The notes under the pieces were generated by a model, which saw only the letters and a program-made list of their open reading frames with translations, was not told the DNA's origin and did no database searches. This document shows positions 1 to 7,200 of a stretch of 10,204 bases of DNA, in pieces; position 1 is the stretch's first letter; every line of letters begins with the position of its first letter. Source of the DNA: Streptococcus parasanguinis (GTDB lineage: Bacteria > Bacillota > Bacilli > Lactobacillales > Streptococcaceae); assembly GCA_018377375.1 (NCBI GenBank), contig JAGZZN010000059.1, positions 1-10,204 on the forward strand, given 5' to 3'. The position numbers and the translations under genes are program-made.

Positions 1-130
1 CCACCTCCGCACAGTTGAGTAGGGCTGTAAAAGCTGATGAAATCAGCGTAGTAGAGCCCACTCAACCACTGCGTCTTGCTCGACAATTCAAAAATAATTG
101 AGAGGCTAGGACTTTTGTCCTAGCCTCTTT
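1..130 (-). repeat. Modular intergenic repeat, copy 1 (left end cut by window)
   Basis: This stretch shares two blocks with 2614-2793. Block A (1-21, containing CCGCACAGTTGAGTA) is identical to 2614-2634. Block B (59-130) matches 2722-2793 at 69 of 72 positions and ends in the glnA terminator. The 37 nt between the blocks (22-58) are unrelated to the 87 nt in the other copy and carry their own stem (GCTGAT/ATCAGC, flanked by GGGCT and AGCCC). TTGAGT in block A and ACTCAA in block B are complementary, so the blocks can close a stem around the variable interior. Block A starts at base 1, so the element probably continues outside the window. I do not recognise it as BOX, RUP or SPRITE, but I cannot search a repeat library. 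Confidence 0.8.
101..128 (-). terminator. Rho-independent terminator of glnA
   Basis: AGAGGCTAGGAC (101-112) and GTCCTAGCCTCT (117-128) form a perfect 12-bp stem with a 4-nt loop. It starts 13 nt after the glnA stop. In the minus direction it is followed by a T-rich stretch (AATTATTTTT within 90-99). The tract is interrupted, so the hairpin is clear but termination may be incomplete. Confidence 0.85.
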
Positions 131-141
131 ACTCTTATTTC

Positions 142-1488
142 TTAATAAAGATCTAAATAGTTGTCTACTTCCCATTGAGATACGAAGGTCGCATAGCTTG
201 CCCATTCGATTCGTTTGGCTTCAAGGAAGCTGGTGTAGATGTGCTCACCCAAGGCAGCTTTTACCACTTCGTCTTCTGTCAAGGCTTTCAAGGCATTGTG
301 AAGGGTAGAAGGGAGATCTGTGATTCCAGCTGCTCTACGTTCTTCTGGTGTCATCACATAGATATTTTCTTCGATCGGAGCAGGTGCTTCGATTTTATTT
401 TCAATACCGTGAAGGCCGACTTCAAGCAAGACTGCCAAGGCTACATAAGGATTGGCCATTGGGTCTACGGAGCGTAATTCCAAACGAGTTCCCATACCAC
501 GTGATGCTGGCACACGTACCAATGGGGAACGGTTGCGACCTGCCCAAGCGATATAAACAGGTGCTTCATATCCAGGAACCAAACGTTTATAAGAGTTGAC
601 GGTTGGGTTGGTCACCGCTGTAAAGTTATATGCATGCTTGATCAAGCCACCCAAGAAGTGATAAGCTGTTTCTGACAATTGCATGCCCTTTGGATCTTCT
701 GGATCAAAGAAGGCATTGTTGCCATCTTGGTCAAAGAGAGACATATTACAGTGCATACCTGATCCGGCAATTCCAAATTTTGGTTTGGCCATAAAGGTTG
801 CATACAAGCCGTGTTTACGAGCGATGGTCTTCACAACGAGTTTAAAGATTTGAATCTTGTCACAAGCGCGAAGAACTTCGTCATACTTAAAGTCGATTTC
901 ATGCTGACCAACGGCTACTTCGTGGTGGCTGGCTTCTACTTCAAAGCCCATCTTGGTCAAGACATTTACGATTTCACGACGAGTGTTATCTGCAAGGTCT
1001 GTTGGAGCCAAGTCAAAATAGCCACCTTTGTCGTTTACTTCAAGAGTTGGATCTCCATTTTCGTCCAACTTGAAGAGGAAGAATTCTGGTTCTGGACCAA
1101 GGTTAAAGGATTTGAATCCAAGTTCTTCCATATGACGAAGGGCACGTTTCAAGTTGCCACGTGGGTCTCCTGCAAATGGTTCCCCTTCTGTCGTATAGAC
1201 ATCACAGATCAAGCCAGCTACGCTACCATTTTCATCTCCCCAAGGGAAGACTGTCCATGTATCCAAATCTGGGTAAAGATACATATCTGACTCGTTGATA
1301 CGGACAAATCCTTCGATAGAAGAACCATCAAACATGGCTTTATTTGAAAGAACCTTGTCCAGTTGCTCATCGGTAGCTGGAATTTCGACGTTCTTCATGG
1401 TTCCCAAAATATCAGAGAACATCAAGCGAATAAAAGTAACATTTTTTTCTTTTACTTCACGGCGAATATCTGCAGCAGTAATTGACAT
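142..1488 (-). CDS. glnA: Glutamine synthetase, type I
   Basis: GlnA makes L-glutamine from glutamate, ammonia and ATP in the cytoplasm and is the main entry of ammonia into metabolism. The 448-residue protein is the usual length for the short GSI-alpha class of Firmicutes. Visible family signatures include FDGSSIEGF (53-61) near the N-terminus, the GPEPEFF metal-site segment, GSGMHCNMS, the NPTVNSYKRLVPGYEAP flap and RVPASRG. Arg63, just after FDGSSIEGF, lies where the feedback-inhibition Arg62 of the Bacillus enzyme is found (family knowledge). The frame is open 10 codons further upstream to 1518, but only the ATG at 1488 has a ribosome binding site (AAGGAGA, 1494-1500), so I start there. 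It lies 39 nt after glnR with no promoter seen between them and should be co-transcribed under GlnR control. In related bacteria, glutamine-inhibited GlnA also helps GlnR bind DNA. Confidence 0.97.
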   Translation of the reverse strand: MSITAADIRREVKEKNVTFIRLMFSDILGTMKNVEIPATDEQLDKVLSNKAMFDGSSIEGFVRINESDMYLYPDLDTWTVFPWGDENGSVAGLICDVYTTEGEPFAGDPRGNLKRALRHMEELGFKSFNLGPEPEFFLFKLDENGDPTLEVNDKGGYFDLAPTDLADNTRREIVNVLTKMGFEVEASHHEVAVGQHEIDFKYDEVLRACDKIQIFKLVVKTIARKHGLYATFMAKPKFGIAGSGMHCNMSLFDQDGNNAFFDPEDPKGMQLSETAYHFLGGLIKHAYNFTAVTNPTVNSYKRLVPGYEAPVYIAWAGRNRSPLVRVPASRGMGTRLELRSVDPMANPYVALAVLLEVGLHGIENKIEAPAPIEENIYVMTPEERRAAGITDLPSTLHNALKALTEDEVVKAALGEHIYTSFLEAKRIEWASYATFVSQWEVDNYLDLY

Positions 1489-1527
1489 TTTTGTCTCCTT
1501 AAAATAGATTACAAGCATATGAAATGA

Positions 1528-1887
1528 TCAACGAAATTGACCATATGGCGATGGGGAAGATGTGAAGCGACTTTGCTGAATAATGTCACGATGAAGAGCC
1601 TTACGGATCTCTTCTTGACTGACAACCTTGGTTTGCTCTTGCTCTTTTTCCGCATATTTTTTCTTAATATCCGCAATATTGAAGCCATCTGAGATATAAT
1701 CTTTGATCTCAAGCAGGCGGTCCATATCGTCCAACGAATACATACGGCGATTGCCTTCTGTCCGATCAGGAGAAATCAATCCCTGATCTTCATAATAACG
1801 AATCTGGCGAGCTGTCAAGTCGGTCAGCTTCATAACACTGCCAATCGGAAAGACTGCCAGCGAGCGTCGTAATTCCTTTTCCTTCAT
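1528..1887 (-). CDS. glnR: GlnR, MerR-family repressor of glutamine synthetase
   Basis: GlnR is the nitrogen repressor of streptococci. When glutamine is plentiful it represses its own operon and genes for glutamine or glutamate uptake and synthesis. The 119-residue product has an N-terminal MerR-type winged helix: MKLTDLTARQIRYYEDQGL (about 19-37) is the helix-turn-helix and start of the wing, and EGNRRMYS (about 44-51) completes the wing. A helical dimerisation region follows (DMDRLLEIKDYISDG), then a charged tail ending SPYGQFR; in Bacillus GlnR the C-terminal tail senses feedback-inhibited glutamine synthetase. The ATG at 1885-1887 is preceded by AAGAGGA (about 1893-1900). A strong promoter with a GlnR operator lies directly upstream, and glnA follows 39 nt downstream, giving the standard glnRA operon. 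Confidence 0.96.
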   Translation of the reverse strand: MKEKELRRSLAVFPIGSVMKLTDLTARQIRYYEDQGLISPDRTEGNRRMYSLDDMDRLLEIKDYISDGFNIADIKKKYAEKEQEQTKVVSQEEIRKALHRDIIQQSRFTSSPSPYGQFR

Positions 1888-1907
1888 ACCATTCCTCTTT
1901 CTATTCT

Positions 1908-1935
1908 ATTATATCGAAAAAAAAATCTATGTCAA
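1908..1935 (-). promoter_or_regulatory. Promoter of glnRA
   Basis: On the minus strand TTGACA (1935-1930) and TATAAT (1913-1908) match both consensus hexamers perfectly, with a 16-nt spacer made largely of T. This is about 20 nt upstream of the glnR start. The -35 element itself forms part of an extra GlnR-like half-site (see the operator entry). Confidence 0.88.
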
Positions 1936-1941
1936 GATTAA

Positions 1942-1960
1942 ATGTTATATAATCTTACAT
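1942..1960 (-). promoter_or_regulatory. GlnR operator
   Basis: On the minus strand the sequence is ATGTAA-N7-TAACAT, a perfect match to the streptococcal GlnR operator ATGTNA-N7-TNACAT. It lies 6 bp upstream of the glnR -35 hexamer. A third half-site, TGACAT (1934-1929), follows after another 7 bp and overlaps the -35 element. The upstream membrane-protein gene ends inside the box: its last two codons, ATG TAA, are the ATGTAA half-site. Confidence 0.88.
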
Positions 1961-2488
1961 AGGTTTTTTGTGTTTCTTGAGAAAATCGCGAATGCGATCC
2001 ACATCCGAATTGACCAAAATCGCAACGAAAACGCCAATAAAGGTCTCAAATATTCGGGCAAAAACATACAAGAAGGTTTCTCCGTTAGGAATCGAGAGGG
2101 TAATGATCAGCATTGCCGAAACTCCTCCGATAATTCCTGCTTTGTTATTCATAGCGACATTTGTCATAATGGTTAACATGGTCGCAATGGGGACAAAAAT
2201 CAGAGTCACCCAATACGCCCCATGAAAGAGCGTTTTTAAAAGGAAAAACAATACGGCATAAAAACCTCCGATACTGTTGCCCATGACACGCGAAGCCCCG
2301 AAGTGGACACTCTTATCAAAGTCTTCCCTCAAACTAAAAACAGCTGTCAAAGTCCCGATCTGAAGGCCTCGCCAACCAAATATTCCAAAAATAAGTAGCA
2401 CAATAAAAACGGCAATCCCTGTTTTAAAGGTTCTCATCCCCAAACGGAATTTGGACCAATCAAATTTGTGTCGTTTAAAGTAATCCAT
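1955..2488 (-). CDS. FUSC/aromatic acid exporter-like small membrane protein
   Basis: This 177-residue protein is of unknown function and has about five hydrophobic segments: TGIAVFIVLLIFGIFGW near the N-terminus, two around VLFFLLK and VTLIFVPIATML, one at GIIGGVSAMLIITLSI, and one at the C-terminal end. The last segment, in the form ARIFETFIGVFVAILVN, resembles the R-x3-T-x2-G helix of the FUSC/ArAE (DUF939-type) membrane family. The protein covers only the membrane part and lacks the cytoplasmic half of full-length members. A charged tail (DRIRDFLKKHKK) follows. An in-frame GTG at 2494 is possible, but ATG at 2488 is preferred because AGGTGA, just upstream, extends 16S pairing. From memory, pneumococcus has a similar hypothetical gene between pgk and glnR. 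The transported substrate, if any, cannot be inferred. Confidence 0.8.
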   Translation of the reverse strand: MDYFKRHKFDWSKFRLGMRTFKTGIAVFIVLLIFGIFGWRGLQIGTLTAVFSLREDFDKSVHFGASRVMGNSIGGFYAVLFFLLKTLFHGAYWVTLIFVPIATMLTIMTNVAMNNKAGIIGGVSAMLIITLSIPNGETFLYVFARIFETFIGVFVAILVNSDVDRIRDFLKKHKKPM

Positions 2489-2513
2489 GGTCACCTATCT
2501 TTCTATTTCTATT

Positions 2514-2522
2514 ATTCTACCA
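2514..2522 (-). promoter_or_regulatory. Candidate extended -10 promoter of the membrane-protein gene
   Basis: On the minus strand TGG-TAGAAT forms an extended -10 element about 26 nt before the ATG. No convincing -35 hexamer lies at the right distance. It sits just downstream of the repeat and its second hairpin, so this gene can be transcribed separately from pgk. Confidence 0.5.
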
Positions 2523-2558
2523 TATTTTCAGAAAGGAGAGAACAGATATCAATAGAAA

Positions 2559-2617
2559 GAAAAAAGAGTGTGAGACAGAAATCGGTAATTCGTTAGAATT
2601 CGATTTCGTCGTCCCAC
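2559..2617 (-). terminator. Second terminator-like hairpin after pgk (end of repeat)
   Basis: Three stacked stems can form: 2570-2576 with 2611-2617 (one G-U pair in minus-strand RNA), GAAATCG (2578-2584) with CGATTTC (2601-2607), and AATTC (2587-2591) with GAATT (2596-2600), with a GTTA loop. In the minus direction it runs into TCTTTTTTC (2558-2566), giving a terminator shape. It would stop pgk read-through before the membrane-protein promoter. Confidence 0.55.
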
Positions 2618-2793
2618 CTCCGCACAGTTGAGTAAGGCATCTTTGGAACTTGAAAAGCGAACAAATACTTAGGAAACTTGCTTAGCAAGTCCTATCTACC
2701 ACCTCAAAGCAGTGCTTTGAGCACTCAACCACTGCGTCTTGCTCGACAATCCAAAAATAATTAAGAGGCTAGGACTTTTGTCCCAGCCTCTTT
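2570..2793 (-). repeat. Modular intergenic repeat, copy 2
   Basis: This fills most of the 312-nt gene-free stretch between pgk and the membrane-protein gene. It shares block A (2614-2634) and block B (2722-2793) with copy 1 at the left edge. Its 87-nt interior (2635-2721) is unrelated to copy 1 and contains two compact inverted repeats: ACTTGCT/AGCAAGT near 2683-2697 and CTCAAAGC/GCTTTGAG near 2703-2721. Both ends carry terminator-like hairpins reading in the pgk direction. Mismatches in the + strand stems become G-U pairs in minus-strand RNA, which suggests the structure is kept as RNA transcribed in that direction. Confidence 0.8.
2763..2792 (-). terminator. Rho-independent terminator of pgk
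   Basis: AAGAGGCTAGGAC (2763-2775) pairs with GTCCCAGCCTCTT (2780-2792) around a 4-nt loop. The single mismatch is a G-U wobble in minus-strand RNA. It begins 14 nt after the pgk stop and is followed by AATTATTTTT. It is nearly identical to the glnA terminator and is part of the shared repeat. Confidence 0.85.
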
Positions 2794-2806
2794 CATTCTA
2801 TTTAGA

Positions 2807-4006
2807 TTATTTATCTGTAAGAGCAGCCAATCCTGGAAGTTCTTTACCTTCAAGGAGTTCCATAGAAGCACCACCACCAGTAGAGATCCATGAGAATTTG
2901 TCTGCACGGCCAAGGTTGATCGCAGCAGCAGCTGAGTCACCACCACCGATGATTGATTTAACGCCTGGTTGTTTCACGATAGCGTCCATCACACCGATTG
3001 TACCAGCTTGGAAGTCAGGGTTTTCAAATACACCCATAGGTCCGTTCCATACCACTGTTTTCGCACCAGTCAATTCTTGGTCAAATTTAGCGATTGATTT
3101 AGGACCGATATCAAGACCAAGGAATCCTGGATCTACTGCTTCACCTTCAGTATCTTTCACTTCAGTGTAGTCAGCAAATGCGTTTGCTTCTTTTGAGTCA
3201 ACTGGCAAGATCAATTTGCCGTTTGATTTTTCAAGAAGAGCTTTCGCTACATCCAATTTGTCTTCTTCTACAAGTGAGTTACCGATTTCGATACCTTGAG
3301 CTTTGTAGAATGTGTAAGTCATCCCACCACCGATAAGGACTTTATCAGCTTTTTCAAGCAAGTTTTCGATAACACCGATCTTGTCAGATACTTTAGATCC
3401 ACCAAGGATAGCTACGAATGGACGTTCTGGAGCTTCAACTGCTTCTTTGATGTAAGCAATTTCGTTTTCAAGAAGGAATCCAGCAACAGCTTTCTCAACG
3501 TTTGCAGAGATACCAACGTTAGATGCGTGTGCACGGTGAGCAGTACCAAATGCATCGTTTACGAAGATACCATCTCCAAGTGATGCCCAGTATTTACCAA
3601 GTTCAGGATCGTTTTTAGATTCTTTCTTGCCATCAACATCTTCGAAACGAGTGTTTTCAACCAAGAGAACTTGTCCATCTTCAAGAGCGTTAACAGCTGC
3701 TTCCAATTCAGCACCACGTGTAACACCTGGGATAAATTTCACTTCTTGACCCAATTTAGCAGCCAAGTCAGCAGCTACAGGAGCAAGTGATTTACCTTCT
3801 TTATCTGCTTCTTCTTTTACACGTCCAAGGTGAGAGAAGAGGATTGCACGTCCACCTTGTTCAAGGATGTACTTGATAGTTGGAAGAGCTGCAGTGATAC
3901 GGTTATCGTTAGTGATCACGCCGTCTTTTACAGGAACGTTGAAGTCAACACGAACGAGAACTTTTTTCCCTTTCAAGTCAACGTCTTTAACAGTCAATTT
4001 TGCCAT
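2807..4006 (-). CDS. pgk: Phosphoglycerate kinase
   Basis: PGK transfers the acyl phosphate of 1,3-bisphosphoglycerate to ADP, giving 3-phosphoglycerate and ATP, the first ATP-yielding step of glycolysis, in the cytoplasm. The 399-residue length is typical for bacteria. The family signature RVDFNVP is at 19-25, SHLGR at 58-62, and the C-terminal nucleotide-binding half ends with GGGDSAAA and STGGGASME. AAGGAGT lies about 8 nt before the ATG at 4006, and an extended -10 promoter is 35 nt upstream. The gene is terminated separately and is monocistronic as far as the sequence shows. Its substrate-forming partner gap lies upstream, but the long endoD gene separates them. In streptococci PGK is also reported on the cell surface, although it has no signal peptide; nothing here tests that. 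Confidence 0.98.
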   Translation of the reverse strand: MAKLTVKDVDLKGKKVLVRVDFNVPVKDGVITNDNRITAALPTIKYILEQGGRAILFSHLGRVKEEADKEGKSLAPVAADLAAKLGQEVKFIPGVTRGAELEAAVNALEDGQVLLVENTRFEDVDGKKESKNDPELGKYWASLGDGIFVNDAFGTAHRAHASNVGISANVEKAVAGFLLENEIAYIKEAVEAPERPFVAILGGSKVSDKIGVIENLLEKADKVLIGGGMTYTFYKAQGIEIGNSLVEEDKLDVAKALLEKSNGKLILPVDSKEANAFADYTEVKDTEGEAVDPGFLGLDIGPKSIAKFDQELTGAKTVVWNGPMGVFENPDFQAGTIGVMDAIVKQPGVKSIIGGGDSAAAAINLGRADKFSWISTGGGASMELLEGKELPGLAALTDK

Positions 4007-4040
4007 TAGATATGACTCCTTCTTTTTTTAATACATGATA

Positions 4041-4049
4041 ATTATATCA
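4041..4049 (-). promoter_or_regulatory. Extended -10 promoter of pgk
   Basis: On the minus strand TGA-TATAAT is a perfect extended -10 element, 35 nt upstream of the pgk ATG. There is no clear -35 hexamer. No cre box is visible nearby. Confidence 0.75.
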
Positions 4050-4133
4050 CAAAAGCTGTAAAAGAGGTAGAAAAATCCAATGCTTTTCCCCTCTAATTCG
4101 CAGGATCCGAACGACACTTCTAAATACAAGATC

Positions 4134-4167
4134 AAACCTCTTTGGTTTTCACCAGAGAGGTTTTTTT
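4134..4167. terminator. Hairpin between endoD and pgk, best formed as a + strand terminator
   Basis: AAACCTCTTTGGT (4134-4146) pairs with ACCAGAGAGGTTT (4151-4163) around TTTC. Read on the + strand it has one G-U pair and ends in seven T (4161-4167), a strong terminator shape. Read on the minus strand, where endoD needs it, the same position is a C-A mismatch and the following tract (GATCTTGT) is poor in T. It probably serves endoD as a weak or bidirectional terminator, about 45 nt after its stop codon. Confidence 0.6.
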
Positions 4168-4209
4168 GAGAGTGACTTTTTAAGTGAACAAAAGAATCCT
4201 GTAAAAGAC

Positions 4210-7200
4210 TTACTCTTCTTTCTTCTTACCAGCCAAGAGGAAGCCGCCTAAGGCTGCTAGGAGAACAGCTTCAGCTGCAAAGGAAGCTTCTAGGCTTGCC
4301 GTATTTGGCAAGTGTTCCGATTGACTTTCTTTGCTGGCATCTTTTGTTCCTTGCTGAACTGTTGGCTGTGAGTTCGCTCCTTGGTGGGCACTTAACAACT
4401 GATGGATCTCTTGATCGACCATATCCTTGTGTTCTTCCTCTTGATGACCCGCTTGAGTAGAAGTCGTTGGGGCCAACTGATCCACTTGAGAAGACTCTGT
4501 AGGCTTCAATGGATTAGCTGGATCCGGAGTCACTGGGGCAGCTGGTTGGACTGGTTGATTTGGTTGAGCTGGTTGAACAGGCTGATCAGGTTTAGCCGGT
4601 TCCTCTGGTTGGATCGGTTGATCTGGTCCTTCCGTTTGTGCTGGTTTATAGACAATCGCATAGTGAGTAAAGTGAGGAGCTGTAAAGATGACTACATCTC
4701 CAACTCTCTCAAAGGCCAAGGATTGAGGAGCTTGACCTTCTGGGAAGAAGAGAACTTGCTCCACTTCTTTATCCTTATCCACAGGGATTTTCACAAGGGA
4801 TGGATGCTGGGTATCGATGTCTTGACCGCTTGCATCTACGCCTTCAATATCAAATACGATTCCTTCTCGGCCCTTCAGCTCTTCTTTTTCTGCCTGATTG
4901 GCTTCAACTTTTGCGACTTTTAGTCCTTTGACAACGGTTGGCTCTAAGTTGGAGAATTGAACTTCGACTCCAGTTGCAGGGTCTACAAAGACCGCTGGCT
5001 TATCTTCTTTCAGGAGCGCAATCAAGGTCTCTAGACCTGTCTTAGCTGTTTCAAGCGCTTCAGGAGTGAGCTCTGAAGAAGCTAGGAGCTCTTTATTTTT
5101 CTCAACCAGTGCCTGCAAAGCTTCACCAGAAGGGTGATTTGGCTTGCTTGCTAATAGAGCAGTCGCTTCTGTTGTCAGAGCAGAGAGAGCTTCTTTTTCT
5201 TTTGCTAGATTGGCTTGACCATCCAAGGCTTTCAAGAGAGCGGTCAATTGGTTCAACTGCTCATTGACTTGATCTTGTGTGCTGGTATCATGCTCTTTCA
5301 AGACTTTTTCAGAAGTAGCCATTCCAGCCAGCAAAGCTTCTTTAACTTCAGGAGTGGCAAATGTAAAGTCTACTTTGGCTTTTGCAGCTTCAGCTTCAGC
5401 CAATTTTTGCTTGAGGTATTCATCATTGAGAGCTGGTTTTGGATTGACGAGAACATCAAAGCTTGTGCTAGCCCCTTTGTAATGGACCGTGATGGTTTGA
5501 CGGCCTTCCTTGGTCGTATCAAAGCCAGTTACTTCCACACCTTCATCTGTCAAGGCATGCATTTCGGTCGTTTCATCTTCAAAGACGACTGTAAAGCGTC
5601 CGCCTTCTTTCTCCAATGCTTCTCCGACAATATATTCCACTTTTGGTTTGTCGGTCAATTCTAGACCAGCAACTGCTTTTTCACCTGCTTCCTCTGCACT
5701 GACCACAAAAACAGTGAGAGTCTTATCTAATTTCTGACCAAGGTAAGAAACTTCTAGGTGTTGTTCTCCCAGCTTGCTACTGTCAAATCCATGAATCTCT
5801 ACACCTGAGTTGGTGAGGTTGACCAGTTGATCTGCTTGGCCATCTTTATAATGAACTCGGAGAGTCGCCCCTTTCAAGGAAAGGGCATCGCCTTCCCGGT
5901 AGACCTTCTTGGTCAATCCATCTTCAAATTGGAGTCCCGCAATTTCTTTATCATTCTTTGGAACCTCGATCGCTAGAACGTTACTGATATCTTTGCCAGG
6001 TTCTTGCGCACGATAGTAGAGAAGAGATGGGGTTGATTCAAAAGCCAGTGGTTTAAAGATGAGATTTCCAGCTTGATCAGCTGTCATGGTCGCAATTGGA
6101 CTAGTGGCTTCTTTATCGGCATAAAGAGTCAGAGTGGTATCGGCCGGAACATCTTTGAAGCCGACTTGGACAAAATGATTACCTAAGTTTTGCGCTGCAG
6201 CATGTTTCATCGGAATATTGACCGTTTCAGTATCCAGACTTTCATACATCTTCCAGTTGTAAATCCGGATGGCTTGCCATGGGGTGCCGTTATCTGCCGT
6301 AATGACATGGAGACGCCAGTCTTGAGCCTTGATTGGATGGTCGAGTGTAATGTCGGACACATGGGCTTTATTGCCACGAACTTCCTTAGCAAGCTTCCAT
6401 TCACCCGCTTCATCCTTGTAGTAAAGGTCGAAGTCACGGGTATTCATCTTGCCATCGTCGACAGATTCTCCACCCGCACCGGCATGGTCCATGACCCAAC
6501 GAACAATGGTCCGTGGTTGTGTCAAACGAATATCGACGGTTCCACTCAATTGAGCAGAAGACCATTTATCTGAAAGACTGGTAATGGTACCATTTAACAT
6601 GCCTTCAATGCCTTCACTACCATCCGCATCCGGGAAGCTCGAACCGATCACTTTGGCTCCGATGACCACGTTTGGCGCTAAAGCTTTTGGTAGACTGGTA
6701 TCTGACACGGTCATGCCCCAATCAAAGGCTACAGTTCCCGCATCCGAACGTTGACCATTCTTTCCAACTGCCACAACCTTGAGTTCCTGAGTGGTTCCTT
6801 CAGCACTTGCTGAACGGCTAACTTTTGGTAGATAGACGGTTGTCGCAGAAGATCCTGTTAAGAGACGCCAGTTATCGCCATCTTTTTCATAGACTTCATA
6901 ATAATCCGCATCTGCTACCCCTTTAAAATTGAGGACTGCTTCTGCTTCTTGCGCATTTTGTAGGCGTTTTGCCCGAACGGATACTTCTGCTGGAGTAGCT
7001 GGTTTCTCTTGGTTCGACGTAATCGACAATTGGCCGAGATTAAATTTGTAGTCTTTGACATCCGTATCATGGTCAAAGAACATCTTCACAGCATAAATGG
7101 TCTTGCCAGCCAAACTTCCCAAATCAAAGGTTTGAGTGGACCAATCCGCACTTGGTGTCAATTCTTTCCATTCGTATTCAGAGTAGTCTTCTTTGGTGGC

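Noticed and set aside
811..1290. Long open frame on the + strand opposite glnA (159 codons)
   Set aside because: The opposite strand is a complete glutamine synthetase with all signatures, and the + frame has no ribosome binding site or recognisable protein features.
1489..1518. Extension of GlnA to the ATG at 1518
   Set aside because: There is no ribosome binding site before 1518, the extra residues cross the true AAGGAGA site, and the protein from 1488 begins as GlnA usually does.
2635..2721. Repeat interior as an insertion sequence or CRISPR array
   Set aside because: It is only 87 nt, with two short inverted repeats. It has no coding capacity, no regularly spaced direct repeats and no target-site duplication that I can see.
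4080..4169. Small + strand ORF (29 codons, starting MLFPSNSQ) ending in the hairpin between endoD and pgk
   Set aside because: Its ribosome binding site is poor and too far away, no promoter is seen, and its last codons are the terminator stem and T run.
4402..4923. Long open frame on the + strand opposite the EndoD C-terminus (173 codons)
   Set aside because: It is the mirror of the biased Pro/Gln/Ala codons of endoD. It is Arg/Leu/Trp-rich low complexity with no ribosome binding site.
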